From NCBI GenBank assembly GCA_018402205.1, contig JAGYIX010000004.1, forward strand, positions 186,001 to 250,000: a stretch of DNA of 64,000 nt, given 5' to 3'. Under the pieces are notes generated by a model. It ran no database searches, had not been told where the DNA came from, and worked only from the letters and a program-made list of their open reading frames with translations. This stretch comes from Flavobacteriaceae bacterium. Lineage in GTDB: Bacteria; Bacteroidota; Bacteroidia; Flavobacteriales; Flavobacteriaceae. Within the stretch, counting starts at the first letter, position 1. Each line of letters starts with the position of its first letter. Positions 17,958 to 28,092 of the stretch are shown here, piece after piece. The position numbers were made by a program, and so were the translations under genes.

Positions 17958-20489
17958 TTACATGGATTCTCCAAAAAACAAAGCGTTGAGCAATAAGCGG
18001 TTTGTTCCGTACCAGAAGGCTCTAAAGTTTGTGTTGTCGGTGAAGCCTATAACGCGTCCTGCACCCATTGACTGTGTGACAAATGGAACGGATCCTTTCA
18101 AAACTTGTAGATTTTCTTCTGAGATATAGCCGCTCAAAAGGGGTGTTTCGGTATAGCGAATAGGATTTTCAAAGGATTGTTTCTTGGGTTCTATATAGAT
18201 ATTGGTATTTCTAAATAGAGCTATCTTGTCTTCGCTAAAACCAAAATTTATAGGATGAGATCGGTCGATAGTGGCTTGAAATATGGCTCCTCCTGTAACT
18301 TGTGCCCCTTCATACTTGTCTCGTTGATCGAAACCTAGACCTTTGGCTTCTTTTACCTCTGCTGTTCGAGTCTCAAAATCTAACAAATTGTTACGTTTCA
18401 TCCAATTAACCGTATTGCGATAGCCGATAAGAATGCCCCCTTTACGCACCCATTGCTTGAGATTATCTACAGTGCGTTCACTTAGATTTAATCCGTAAGA
18501 GGTACTTGGAAATATAATTCGATTGTAACGCGAGAGATCTGCACGCTCTATGGTTCTAGTATCTAGCTTAGTCACTTTAATGCCAAATCGCTGATCAAAC
18601 AAATGCCACATTTCGCCAGCGTCGTAGGAGCTTATGCCGTCACCCACTATTAGTGCTACTGAAATAGGTTTTACGGGATCAAAATCATTGCTTCCTAAAT
18701 CGATTCCTTTAGCACGTCCAGTGCTTACAGCATCTACTTTTACAGGTATTTCTTTTACTAATTCAGTGATTTCTTGAAAAAGTGCATCTGCATTTAGGGA
18801 TTGACTTTGTAACGGAACCATAAGCGTTCCATAGTCGTAATTCTTGCCTTCAAGTTCAAAAGGAGCCATAGCTACCTTTACTCGAATGCCCTTTTGGGTG
18901 AGGTGATGTGTCAGTTTAGAAGCATAGTAGTCGTGAGGCTCGAATAGGTAGGCGTAAGTACTTTTTTCGCTTACCGATCCCGATCGAAGTTTGAGCTCGG
19001 TAGACTCACTTAACGCCGAAGTGGGTTTCTTCGAGAGTTTTTCGTAGTTCACTCCGAATGCGTGCGGAAATGTCCATGCCGAGATATCGTAAAAAAGGCT
19101 GTCTGCGAAAACGCTGCGCTCTTCAAAAATGGCGTGAATAAGTCTTGGATTCTTTTGATTAAGCGGAACAAAGTAGCTCTGACCGGCTTCGTATTTCTTT
19201 CCAGAAATGGTCACTGCTTCATTCATCACTTGGTGCTTTATTCGCTGGCGCTTCAACACCTCAGCTAGATGCCAAGGGCTGCTGTAGTCTTTAGCCGATC
19301 CAAAGATATAGCCTGATGATTTTTCGCCCTGAGCCTCTACTTTGAGTTGTTTATAGTAGTTGTATTGGTAACTCTGAAGTTGAGATTTTAGTCCATTGGC
19401 TGCCTTGAGTGTAGAGACTGCGGTACTCATTTGATTACGCACAGTAAAAGGAAAGGTCAATAATCCGTTTTCGCTCTCTTGAACATGTCCTCTAGAACTT
19501 GCTTGCTCAAACAGAATACCCACACTGCCATTAACGTCTGGAAAGGTTGAGCCCTTTCCGTAGTAATAATCGTCATAGTTCTCTTCACTGTAATACAACG
19601 AGCCAATCTCATTAAGCGCTGCTTCGTGATAATCTCCAATAGCTGCAGTCAATTCTTGGTTGATCTTAGGCGTCAATGGATGTACGCGATTAGGTTCTCC
19701 TGGCTGAAAGAAAAAGGTCGAGTTGGTACCCATTTCGTGGTGATCGGTAAGAATATTTGGAACCCAATCGTGAAACGTCTCAATGCGCGCTCTACTTTCT
19801 GGAAGCTGCACAGGTAACCAGTCACGGTTGAGATCAAAGTAGTAGTGATTGGTGCGCCCGCCAGGCCAGACTTCACTGTATTCACGATCATTCGAATCTG
19901 AATTAATCACATGGGCTCTATTGGTATTGGCCCAATAAGCGAAACGTTGTAAACCGTCTGGATTAAAGCTTGGATCAAATAAGACCACGGTGTTTTCAAG
20001 CATTTTGAGCGCTTCATCTGAGGCTGCTAGGTAATAAGCATAGGCCAGGGAAGCGTTCGAGCCACTCGGCTCATTACCGTGAATAGAAAACCCTTGATAA
20101 ATGATGACCGGGTTTTCTGCACCTGGAACTTTTTCACCAGAAGCTATCTGTTGCTGATCGGCCTTAATCTCTTCTATTCGAGCTAGGTTTTCTGGACTTG
20201 ACACGGTTAGTAACACTATGGGTCTTCCCTCAAAAGTGGTACCCCTAGAGACTAACTGCATGCGATCACTAGCGTTAGCTAATGCGGTCATGTATTGAAT
20301 TAACTTGTCATGGGTAATGTGCCATTCGCCTACTTCATGGCCAATTATTTGTTCAGGCCTAGGCACCGAAGCATCGTAGTTGGCCGATTTCGGAAGGTAG
20401 TATTCAAGGGTTACGTCGGCAGAAGACTGTTGACCGCTTACAAAGCCAAACAGACACAGCCCTAAAAGGCTGAATAAGCGTTTTATCAT
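17958..20489 (-). CDS. M14-family zinc carboxypeptidase with C-terminal GATase1-like region
   Basis: 843 aa; GFSIHGNEPSGSNASLAYAYYL (HxxE), FDPSFNPDGLQRF, TDHHEMGTNSTFFF; C-terminal GDGISSYDAGEMWHLFDQ. Confidence 0.88.
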   Translation of the reverse strand: MIKRLFSLLGLCLFGFVSGQQSSADVTLEYYLPKSANYDASVPRPEQIIGHEVGEWHITHDKLIQYMTALANASDRMQLVSRGTTFEGRPIVLLTVSSPENLARIEEIKADQQQIASGEKVPGAENPVIIYQGFSIHGNEPSGSNASLAYAYYLAASDEALKMLENTVVLFDPSFNPDGLQRFAYWANTNRAHVINSDSNDREYSEVWPGGRTNHYYFDLNRDWLPVQLPESRARIETFHDWVPNILTDHHEMGTNSTFFFQPGEPNRVHPLTPKINQELTAAIGDYHEAALNEIGSLYYSEENYDDYYYGKGSTFPDVNGSVGILFEQASSRGHVQESENGLLTFPFTVRNQMSTAVSTLKAANGLKSQLQSYQYNYYKQLKVEAQGEKSSGYIFGSAKDYSSPWHLAEVLKRQRIKHQVMNEAVTISGKKYEAGQSYFVPLNQKNPRLIHAIFEERSVFADSLFYDISAWTFPHAFGVNYEKLSKKPTSALSESTELKLRSGSVSEKSTYAYLFEPHDYYASKLTHHLTQKGIRVKVAMAPFELEGKNYDYGTLMVPLQSQSLNADALFQEITELVKEIPVKVDAVSTGRAKGIDLGSNDFDPVKPISVALIVGDGISSYDAGEMWHLFDQRFGIKVTKLDTRTIERADLSRYNRIIFPSTSYGLNLSERTVDNLKQWVRKGGILIGYRNTVNWMKRNNLLDFETRTAEVKEAKGLGFDQRDKYEGAQVTGGAIFQATIDRSHPINFGFSEDKIALFRNTNIYIEPKKQSFENPIRYTETPLLSGYISEENLQVLKGSVPFVTQSMGAGRVIGFTDNTNFRAFWYGTNRLLLNALFFGESM

Positions 20490-20507
20490 GGGGATTAAAT
20501 TTACAGG

Positions 20508-20885
20508 TTAAAGTTCCTCGAAATCAAGGTCAGTAAACGATGAAGAAGAGTTGTTGGAATCTTCAGAATGGTCTTCTTCGTCTTCCTTTTTAAAGTCTTT
20601 TTGATGACGTTCAGAAATCACTTCTTCTCCCTTAGCGTCTATTACAAACTGCATCATCTCATTTAAGATCTCGCCAAAAGCGGTAAAATCTTCTTTATAC
20701 AGATATATCTTGTGTTTTTTGTAGTGAAAACTTCCGTCTTCATTCGAAAATTTCTTACTCTCTGTGAGGGTAAGATAATAGTCTCCTGCTTTGGTGGCCC
20801 TAACGTCAAAAAAGTAGGTTCTTCTGCCCGCTCTTAAAACTTTAGAGAAAATTTCTTCCTGATCTCCATTAAATCTTGATTCCAT
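20508..20885 (-). CDS. DUF3276 / PUR-alpha-like family protein
   Basis: 125 aa; EEIFSKVLRAGRRTYFFDVRATKAGDYYLTLTESKK. Confidence 0.88.
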   Translation of the reverse strand: MESRFNGDQEEIFSKVLRAGRRTYFFDVRATKAGDYYLTLTESKKFSNEDGSFHYKKHKIYLYKEDFTAFGEILNEMMQFVIDAKGEEVISERHQKDFKKEDEEDHSEDSNNSSSSFTDLDFEEL

Positions 20886-20946
20886 AAAAAGACTGCATTA
20901 ACGTCTCTATCAAAAATGTAAAAAAAAAGAATGTCGAACAACTTTT

Positions 20947-22716
20947 TTACGATACTAATTGTTCTTGATAAAGATGCTTGTAAAATCCTTCTTCTTCTAT
21001 CAGCTTTGAGTGTGTTCCTTCTTGAACTACTCGACCCTGATCGAGAACTAGAATACGATTGGCGTGTTTAATAGTAGATATGCGATGACTAACGATAAGT
21101 GTGGTCTTGTGTTTAGTCAAATTTTTAATGTGCTCAAGAATAACTTCTTCTGTTTCGGTATCTACAGCAGAAAGACAGTCGTCGAATATGTAAAGCTTGG
21201 CATTTTTAATAAGCGCCCTAGCTATAGCGACTCGCTGTTTCTGGCCTCCACTTAGAGAAATTCCTCTTTCGCCTAAAAGGGTGTCGTAGCCTTTGGGAAA
21301 GGTTAGAATATTATCGTGAACGTCTGCCATTTTAGCTGCTCTAATGATTTGTTCTTCAGAGGCTTCATTAAGACCAAATTGAATGTTTGCCCTAATAGTT
21401 TCAGAGAATAAAAAAGAGTCTTGAGGTACGGCTCCTATTTCGGTGCGCAATTTTTGGAGGTCAAATTCTTTGAGGTCGCGATCATCAAGTAATACCTTGC
21501 CGCTAGAAGGGTCTAATAGGCGCGAAACCAGGTCAACAATACTTGACTTTCCCGACCCTGTTTTGCCTAGAATAGCCAAAGTTTCACCAGGATTTACGGA
21601 GAAACTAACCTCTTTCAGCGCCTCAATCTCGGTATCTTCATATGTTAAGGATACCTTTTCAAAGCTCAGCTTTCCTCTAATTTGTTCTAATGAATGCACG
21701 CCTGAAACTAGATCGGGCTCGGTGGTTAAGAAATCATTGATTCGCTCTTGTGAGGCTTCTGCACGCTGAATAATAGAGGTGAGCCATCCTACTACAGTAA
21801 CAGGCCATGTAAGCATATTTACATAGAGTATAAATTCTGCAATTAGTCCTACAGAGTCTATGCGCCCTTCAATGTACATGCGCCCTCCTACATACATTAC
21901 AATTATATTGGAGGCGCCAATGAGTAAGAGCATTAGCGGAAAAAACCAGGCATTTATTTTTGCTAGGTGCATGGCTGTCTCTTTTCCTTCTACAGAGAGT
22001 TTTCGAATGTCTTTGTCGATCTGAGGTTCTAATCCATACGCTTTTACGACTGCAATTCCTGAAAAATGCTCTTGAGTAAAGGTAGAGAGGGTAGACAAGA
22101 AGGCCTGAACCTCTGTGCTTCTTTGATGTATACGTTTGCTTATGCTGTAAATCAACAGCGATAGCAACGGAAACGGAAGCACGGTATATAAGGCAAGGGT
22201 AGGTGCTTTGATGAACATTAGCGGAATCAAAATCAGAAAAAGAGTAAGGGTTTGTAGCCCATACATAATAGCCGGACCGGCATACATGCGCACCTGACTC
22301 ACGTCTTCTGAAAGTCTATTCATTAGGTCACCGACTCTATTTTTCTTAAAAAAATTCAAAGAAAGTTTTAGGTAGTGACCAAAAACTTCATTTTTTAAAT
22401 CAAATTCTATATAACGCGAAACATTGATTATGTACTGCCGCATTAAGAAAGTGAGTAGAGCAGCCATAGCCGTGGTGCCAATGATGATTCCGATATCAAA
22501 AGCTAAAAGTTTTTGGGCGGCTTCTCTGGTGATCTCTTCTTTGAAAAACCGCTCAATGGTTTGAATCGACTTATTGATATATGAGGGCATCACTAGTGAA
22601 GAAATGCGTGCACTAGCTGTAATTAGAAGTCCAATCAGTAGTTTTTTCCAGTATTTTAAGAAGTATTTATTTAGATGCCGAAGGGCTTTCATAAAGAAAT
22701 GATTGACAATTTTCAA
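20947..22716 (-). CDS. ABC transporter, fused permease/ATP-binding (MsbA-like)
   Basis: 589 aa; TM domain then Walker A GKTGSGKSS, signature LSGGQKQR, Walker B LYIFDDCLS. Confidence 0.92.
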   Translation of the reverse strand: MKIVNHFFMKALRHLNKYFLKYWKKLLIGLLITASARISSLVMPSYINKSIQTIERFFKEEITREAAQKLLAFDIGIIIGTTAMAALLTFLMRQYIINVSRYIEFDLKNEVFGHYLKLSLNFFKKNRVGDLMNRLSEDVSQVRMYAGPAIMYGLQTLTLFLILIPLMFIKAPTLALYTVLPFPLLSLLIYSISKRIHQRSTEVQAFLSTLSTFTQEHFSGIAVVKAYGLEPQIDKDIRKLSVEGKETAMHLAKINAWFFPLMLLLIGASNIIVMYVGGRMYIEGRIDSVGLIAEFILYVNMLTWPVTVVGWLTSIIQRAEASQERINDFLTTEPDLVSGVHSLEQIRGKLSFEKVSLTYEDTEIEALKEVSFSVNPGETLAILGKTGSGKSSIVDLVSRLLDPSSGKVLLDDRDLKEFDLQKLRTEIGAVPQDSFLFSETIRANIQFGLNEASEEQIIRAAKMADVHDNILTFPKGYDTLLGERGISLSGGQKQRVAIARALIKNAKLYIFDDCLSAVDTETEEVILEHIKNLTKHKTTLIVSHRISTIKHANRILVLDQGRVVQEGTHSKLIEEEGFYKHLYQEQLVS

Positions 22717-22783
22717 AGATAGTGTATCGAATTATAACTGTACCTTTAACGCCGTTGTTCAACTGTGTTCAAAGTTCTTTTTC

Positions 22784-23731
22784 ATGCTCACGCGCCGCCA
22801 CATTCGCATTAAGGTTTTTCAAAATCTCTATGCTCTTAGCAAATCCCCCGAAAATACACTAGAGCGTCAGCAAAAATTGCTCAAAGAGAGTATCGATCAG
22901 AGCATATCCCTGTATTTACTGCAATTAAACTTTTTTTACGCCCTCAGACAATGGGCCATACGTGATTTGAAGGCCCGTAAGAATGCCTATTTAGAATCTT
23001 CTAAGAGCGTCTATGCCGATCCTGAGCGGTTTATTCATAATCCGTATCTAATGGCTATCACTGAGACGGACGCGTTGAGAACACATTGGAAAAAACACAA
23101 GATTAACCAGTGGTATTTAAATGAGAAATACGTGGTTAAGGTGTATAATGAATATGTAGCTAGTGCCGTCTACGTGAATTACATGACCGCTGAGAAAGTA
23201 AGCTTAAAGCAACACCAAGAGCAATTGTTGAGTCTATTTCATGACTTTGTAGCTCCCAATGATGAACTCTATGGATTTTTGGAAGATGAGTGCCTGAGTT
23301 GGGCTGACGATTTTCCAGTGATCAATACTTTTATCTACAAGAAATTATCTACCCTACTGCTAGATGAAAACAACGCCTTTGAGGCGATTGATGAGCTGGT
23401 GAGCGATGACGATAGAACTTTTGCCACGGCCCTTTTGGCTAAAATTGCCTTGAATTATGAGTCTTATGCTAAAGAAATCGAAGGAAAAACTCCGAATTGG
23501 GATCAAGATCGGATCACCGATGTAGACAAGATTTTACTCATTATGGGAATAGGGGAACTGCTTGACTTCGAATCGATACCCCCCAAAGTTACCTTGAACG
23601 AGTATTTAGAGATCGCCAAGGAATACTCTACCCCAAAAAGCAGCTTATTCATAAACGGAATTTTAGACCAATTAAGTAAAGAATTCAATGCGAATAAGCG
23701 AATAAATAAAGCAGGAAGGGGCCTGCTGTAA
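22784..23731 (+). CDS. nusB: Transcription antitermination factor NusB, long Bacteroidetes form
   Basis: MLTRRHIRIKVFQNLYAL... and C-terminal DRITDVDKILLIMGIGELLDFESIPPKVTLNEYLEIAKEYSTPKSSLFINGILD; start moved to 22784. Confidence 0.9.
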   Translation: MLTRRHIRIKVFQNLYALSKSPENTLERQQKLLKESIDQSISLYLLQLNFFYALRQWAIRDLKARKNAYLESSKSVYADPERFIHNPYLMAITETDALRTHWKKHKINQWYLNEKYVVKVYNEYVASAVYVNYMTAEKVSLKQHQEQLLSLFHDFVAPNDELYGFLEDECLSWADDFPVINTFIYKKLSTLLLDENNAFEAIDELVSDDDRTFATALLAKIALNYESYAKEIEGKTPNWDQDRITDVDKILLIMGIGELLDFESIPPKVTLNEYLEIAKEYSTPKSSLFINGILDQLSKEFNANKRINKAGRGLL

Positions 23732-23785
23732 AACGCAAAAAGAAATGTTTATTTTTGATGCATTATTATAAATAGATTTTAAACG

Positions 23786-24289
23786 ATGAAAAATTCAATG
23801 TTATTTTCTTTGGCTTTATCCTTTACTCTGCTAGCAGTAAATACGTCTTGTGGAGACACTTCTAAAAAGACCTCAAAGGAGTCTGAGGCCTCTAGTGCAA
23901 TGCCTGCGGCTGCGGCGACTGACGGAGATGTTCAGACTAAGTTCGCACGTATGTCTTTTGACAAGGTAGAACACGATTTTGGAGCCATTAGAGCGGGTGC
24001 TCCCCAAGAGACCGTATTCACTTTTAAAAATATAGGAGACGCCCCTTTAATTATTACCAATGCGCGCTCTAGTTGCGGATGCACCGTTCCTGATTATCCG
24101 CGTAATACGCCAATAGCTCCAGGAGAATCTGGGGAGTTGTTGGTCATGTTTAACGGTACCGGAGTTAATCAAGTGACTAAATCTATCACTCTGACTACGA
24201 ATACTAAAGCGGGAACAGAAACGTTGAGAATTAAAGCTTTTGTAGAGCCTGAAGGTTCAACTGCCTTTGATTCGCCTTTAAAGAAATAA
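23786..24289 (+). CDS. DUF1573 lipoprotein
   Basis: 167 aa; lipobox NTSCG; DFGAIRAGAPQETVFTFKNIGDAPLIITNARSSCGCTVPDYP. Confidence 0.9.
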   Translation: MKNSMLFSLALSFTLLAVNTSCGDTSKKTSKESEASSAMPAAAATDGDVQTKFARMSFDKVEHDFGAIRAGAPQETVFTFKNIGDAPLIITNARSSCGCTVPDYPRNTPIAPGESGELLVMFNGTGVNQVTKSITLTTNTKAGTETLRIKAFVEPEGSTAFDSPLKK

Positions 24290-24307
24290 TTATTAAAGTA
24301 CTATTTC

Positions 24308-24586
24308 ATGGAAGCTATTAGCCAATTTCTACCCCTCATACTCATTTTTGTGGTAGCTTATTTTTTTATGATCCGCCCGCAGATGAAGCGCCAAAAGGAT
24401 GAAAAAAAGTTTATTACCGCATTAAAAAAAGGCGATAGGGTAATTACCAAAAGTGGGCTACACGGCAAAATTATGGAAATCAATGATGCAGATAAAACTG
24501 TAGTTATTGAAACGCTTGCGGGTAAGCTTAAATTGGAGAACAGCTCGGTGTCTCATGAGCTGAGCCAAAAACTGCAAAAAACCTAA
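24308..24586 (+). CDS. yajC: Preprotein translocase subunit YajC
   Basis: 92 aa; YFFMIRPQMKRQKDEKKFITALKKGDRVITKSGLHGKI. Confidence 0.94.
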   Translation: MEAISQFLPLILIFVVAYFFMIRPQMKRQKDEKKFITALKKGDRVITKSGLHGKIMEINDADKTVVIETLAGKLKLENSSVSHELSQKLQKT

Positions 24587-24610
24587 GGCGCTGCGGTCAA
24601 TTAAAAATTA

Positions 24611-24638
24611 AAGGGGTGATTAATGTCACTCCTTTTTT
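24611..24638 (+). terminator. Rho-independent terminator downstream of yajC
   Basis: AAGGGGTGA (24611-24619) / TCACTCCTT (24626-24634) stem with one GU pair, 6-nt loop, T-run 24633-24638. Confidence 0.75.
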
Positions 24639-24649
24639 GTATAAACACC

Positions 24650-25690
24650 ATGTACGCATTTATTCGCTCTGTTCTATTTGCGCTTGATCCTGAAAGGGCT
24701 CATCACTTTTCTTTTTCGGCTATTAAGCTAATGGAAGCCATTGGCGTAACAAGACTTGTGCGTTCGCTATTAGTTCCTAAAGGGCCGGCACTAAACCGAC
24801 AGCTAATGGGAATGCATTTTGAAAGCCCCATAGGATTGGCGGCTGGATTTGACAAAAATGCTGAAATTTATAATGCGTTTGCCGATTTTGGATTCGGATT
24901 TGTGGAGATCGGAACAGTTACACCAAAGCCCCAACCAGGAAATCCTAAAAAAAGATTGTTTAGACTAAAGGCAGACCAGGCATTAATCAATCGACTGGGT
25001 TTTAATAATCACGGTGTAGAGCGAATCGCACGGTCTTTATCTAAACCCCATCGCACTTTAGTAGGCGGAAACATTGGTAAGAATAAAGTGACGTCCAATG
25101 AGAATGCTGTTGAGGATTATGTGCTAGCAATGACTGCGCTAAATAGCCATGTAGACTATTTCGTAGTTAATGTAAGTTCTCCAAATACCCCCGGCTTACG
25201 CGAATTACAAGAAAAGGAACCTTTGTTTAAGCTGCTTAAAAAATTGATGGAGGTGCGCGACGAGTTAGCACAATCTGCGAATTTAAAACCAAGACCTTTA
25301 TTGTTGAAAATTGCTCCTGACCTTTCTGATGAGCAGCTCTTAGACGTATTAGAAATAATTGAGTCGCTGCATTTAGACGGGGTTATTGCAACCAATACTA
25401 CGCTTTCAAGAGAAGGATTGCAATCAGCACAAAATATAGTTAAAGAAGCAGGTGGGCTGAGTGGCGCCCCATTGCGCGATAGAAGTACAGAGGTCATCCG
25501 CTTTTTGAAAACGAATCAAAAAACTCCTTTTGTTATTATTGGTGTAGGCGGGATTGATTCGGCAGATGCTGCATTAGAAAAACTTGACGCGGGAGCAGAC
25601 CTACTTCAATTATACACGGGGTTTGTATACAAAGGCCCTCAACTCATTTGGGATATTCATAAGGCGCTTTTAAAAAGAAGCGATGATTAG
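24650..25690 (+). CDS. pyrD: Quinone-dependent dihydroorotate dehydrogenase
   Basis: MYAFIRSVLFALDPERAHHF..., GLAAGFDKNAE, FGFVEIGTVTPKPQPGNPKKRLFRL; the track start at 24623 lies in the terminator loop. Confidence 0.94.
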   Translation: MYAFIRSVLFALDPERAHHFSFSAIKLMEAIGVTRLVRSLLVPKGPALNRQLMGMHFESPIGLAAGFDKNAEIYNAFADFGFGFVEIGTVTPKPQPGNPKKRLFRLKADQALINRLGFNNHGVERIARSLSKPHRTLVGGNIGKNKVTSNENAVEDYVLAMTALNSHVDYFVVNVSSPNTPGLRELQEKEPLFKLLKKLMEVRDELAQSANLKPRPLLLKIAPDLSDEQLLDVLEIIESLHLDGVIATNTTLSREGLQSAQNIVKEAGGLSGAPLRDRSTEVIRFLKTNQKTPFVIIGVGGIDSADAALEKLDAGADLLQLYTGFVYKGPQLIWDIHKALLKRSDD

Positions 25691-26543
25691 GCTTGTAGAG
25701 TGTCCTAGAGACGCCATGCAGGGCATCAAAACCTTTATACCTACCGCTGAGAAGATCGCTTATATGCAACAGTTGCTCTGTTGTAACTTTGATTATCTCG
25801 ATTTTGGCAGTTTTGTTTCTCCTAAAGCAGTACCTCAAATGGCTGACACCGCTCAGGTGTTAAATGCTTTAGACACCACCGTATCGAATACGAAGCTTTT
25901 GGCAATTATTGCCAATCAAAGAGGTGCAACTGAGGCCTTAGCGCATAACGCTATTGATGTACTTGGGTTTCCGTTCTCTCTCTCTGAAATTTTTCAAATG
26001 CGAAATACGCATAAATCTAGAATGCAGGCCTTCGACGAAATCAAGGCAATTCAAGAGAAGTGTGCACATGCCTCTAAAGAATTGGTAGTTTATTTATCGA
26101 TGGCTTTTGGCAATCCTTACGGAGAGCCCTGGTCTACTGAACTTGTTTGTTATTGGGTAGATCAATTTTACCGCCTAGGAATAAAAACGCTCTCCCTCTC
26201 AGACACTACGGCTAATGCCGACGCCTCTCGTATTTCTGACGTTTTTCATGCGGTGAGCGAATGGTCTGTTAAAGGGGTGTATTTTGGTGCACACTTTCAC
26301 GCGCGTCCGGATCAGTGGAGGCCCAATATCGAAGCTGCCTATCTTGCGGGTTGTCGAAGATTCGACAGTGCGATGCAGGGCTTTGGAGGATGCCCTATGG
26401 CTTCTGATCGCTTGGTGGGAAACATTGCGACAGAGAAGCTGGTGAGTTTTCTTACCGAACATAAAGAACCGCTAAATGTGCAAATAGGCTCATTTGAGGT
26501 AGCCTATAATCACGCTAAGAGGCTATTTAGTGCTTACACATAG
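25683..26543 (+). CDS. Hydroxymethylglutaryl-CoA lyase-like
   Basis: 286 aa; LVECPRDAMQGIKTFIPTAEKIAYM, AFGNPYGEPW, LSLSDTTANA, CRRFDSAMQGFGGCPMA. Confidence 0.88.
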   Translation: MIRLVECPRDAMQGIKTFIPTAEKIAYMQQLLCCNFDYLDFGSFVSPKAVPQMADTAQVLNALDTTVSNTKLLAIIANQRGATEALAHNAIDVLGFPFSLSEIFQMRNTHKSRMQAFDEIKAIQEKCAHASKELVVYLSMAFGNPYGEPWSTELVCYWVDQFYRLGIKTLSLSDTTANADASRISDVFHAVSEWSVKGVYFGAHFHARPDQWRPNIEAAYLAGCRRFDSAMQGFGGCPMASDRLVGNIATEKLVSFLTEHKEPLNVQIGSFEVAYNHAKRLFSAYT

Positions 26544-26565
26544 GTTTAAGGCGGAATTAATTAAG

Positions 26566-26573
26566 TACATTTG
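26566..26573 (+). promoter_or_regulatory. TAnnTTTG promoter -7 element for guaB
   Basis: TACATTTG, directly abutting the inverted repeat 26574-26599. Confidence 0.45.
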
Positions 26574-26599
26574 CATGCAATTAAGCCATTAATTGCATG
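26574..26599. promoter_or_regulatory. Perfect 11-bp inverted repeat including the guaB start codon
   Basis: CATGCAATTAA GCCA TTAATTGCATG, 4-nt loop; guaB ATG is 26597-26599. Confidence 0.65.
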
Positions 26600-28072
26600 A
26601 ACGCACATCTTTCAAAAATTGTAGGCGAAGGCCTCACATACGACGACGTTTTATTAATACCGTCATATTCTCAAGTGCTTCCTAGAGAGGTAGATATCTC
26701 ATCTCAATTCACCCGTAACCTTAGAATCAACGTGCCTATTGTATCTGCAGCTATGGATACAGTTACAGAATCTAAGATGGCCATTGCCATGGCTCGTGAA
26801 GGGGGCATAGGTGTGCTGCACAAAAACATGAGCATTGAAGATCAAGCCATGAAAGTGCGCCGTGTTAAGCGTGCTGAGTCGGGTATGATACTAGACCCTG
26901 TTACATTGGGAACTAAGGCCAAGGTATTAGATGCCAAGTTGAGCATGAAAGAGCATAGCATTGGGGGGATTCCGATTATAGACGATCACGGTAAACTGGT
27001 CGGAATTGTAACCAATCGCGACCTGCGCTTTGAAAAAAACAATGAACGTCCGATCACTGAAGTAATGACCTCTGAAAACCTGGTTACTGCCCCCAAGGGA
27101 ATCACCCTTACCGAGGCCGAGGTTATTCTTCAAGAGTATAAAATTGAAAAGCTTCCTGTGGTTGATGATCACTTTCAACTCGTTGGACTCATTACCTTTC
27201 GCGACATTACTAAACTTACCCAAAAGCCGAAGGCTAATAAAGACCAATTCGGAAGACTTTTAACTGCCGCTGCAGTTGGGGTAACGGGAGACAGCTTGGA
27301 TCGTGTAGACGCATTAGTTGCTGCCGGGGTAGATGCCATTGTTATTGATACCGCACACGGGCACAGTAAAGGGGTAGTTGCTATTCTCAAAGAGATCAAA
27401 AAGGCCCACAACTCTTTAGAGATTGTGGTTGGAAATATTGCTACGGCTGAAGCAGCAAAGTTCTTGGTAGATGCCGGAGCTGATGCGGTAAAAGTGGGCA
27501 TAGGCCCGGGATCAATCTGCACCACGAGAGTGGTAGCAGGCGTTGGTTTTCCGCAGTTTTCTGCAGTCTTAGAGGTGGCTGCGGCTTTAAAAGGATCAGG
27601 CGTACCCGTTATCGCAGATGGAGGTGTAAGGTTTACAGGAGACATTCCTAAGGCCATTGCTGCCGGAGCAGACAGTATAATGCTAGGCTCGTTGCTCGCA
27701 GGAACCAAAGAATCTCCTGGAGAGACCATTATATATGACGGACGTAAGTTTAAATCATACCGAGGAATGGGCTCTGTTGAGGCCATGGAAAAGGGGAGTA
27801 AAGACCGCTATTTTCAGGATGTAGAAGACGACATAAAAAAGCTAGTTCCTGAAGGAATTGTTGGGCGCGTACCGTATAAGGGCGACTTGTACGAAAGCAT
27901 GCATCAGTTCATTGGAGGCTTGCGCGCAGGAATGGGTTATTGCGGGGCAAAAGACATACACACCCTTCAAGAAACTGGTAAATTTGTGAAGATTACCTCA
28001 AGTGGAATCAACGAGAGTCATCCACATAATGTCACCATCACCAAAGAGGCACCTAATTACAGCAGAAGGTAA
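26597..28072 (+). CDS. guaB: IMP dehydrogenase with CBS domains
   Basis: 491 aa; [24 protein letters not shown], active-site [27 protein letters not shown]. Confidence 0.96.
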   Translation: MNAHLSKIVGEGLTYDDVLLIPSYSQVLPREVDISSQFTRNLRINVPIVSAAMDTVTESKMAIAMAREGGIGVLHKNMSIEDQAMKVRRVKRAESGMILDPVTLGTKAKVLDAKLSMKEHSIGGIPIIDDHGKLVGIVTNRDLRFEKNNERPITEVMTSENLVTAPKGITLTEAEVILQEYKIEKLPVVDDHFQLVGLITFRDITKLTQKPKANKDQFGRLLTAAAVGVTGDSLDRVDALVAAGVDAIVIDTAHGHSKGVVAILKEIKKAHNSLEIVVGNIATAEAAKFLVDAGADAVKVGIGPGSICTTRVVAGVGFPQFSAVLEVAAALKGSGVPVIADGGVRFTGDIPKAIAAGADSIMLGSLLAGTKESPGETIIYDGRKFKSYRGMGSVEAMEKGSKDRYFQDVEDDIKKLVPEGIVGRVPYKGDLYESMHQFIGGLRAGMGYCGAKDIHTLQETGKFVKITSSGINESHPHNVTITKEAPNYSRR

Positions 28073-28092
28073 TAGAGCAAAAAAATAAGACC

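Noticed and set aside
21443-21769. 108-aa plus-strand ORF
   Set aside because: Antisense to the ABC transporter nucleotide-binding domain.
25156-25497. 113-aa minus-strand ORF
   Set aside because: Antisense to pyrD.
26927-27247. 106-aa minus-strand ORF
   Set aside because: Antisense to guaB.
27175-27786. 203-aa minus-strand ORF
   Set aside because: Entirely antisense to guaB, low-complexity composition (Ala/Thr/Pro/Ser), typical shadow ORF.
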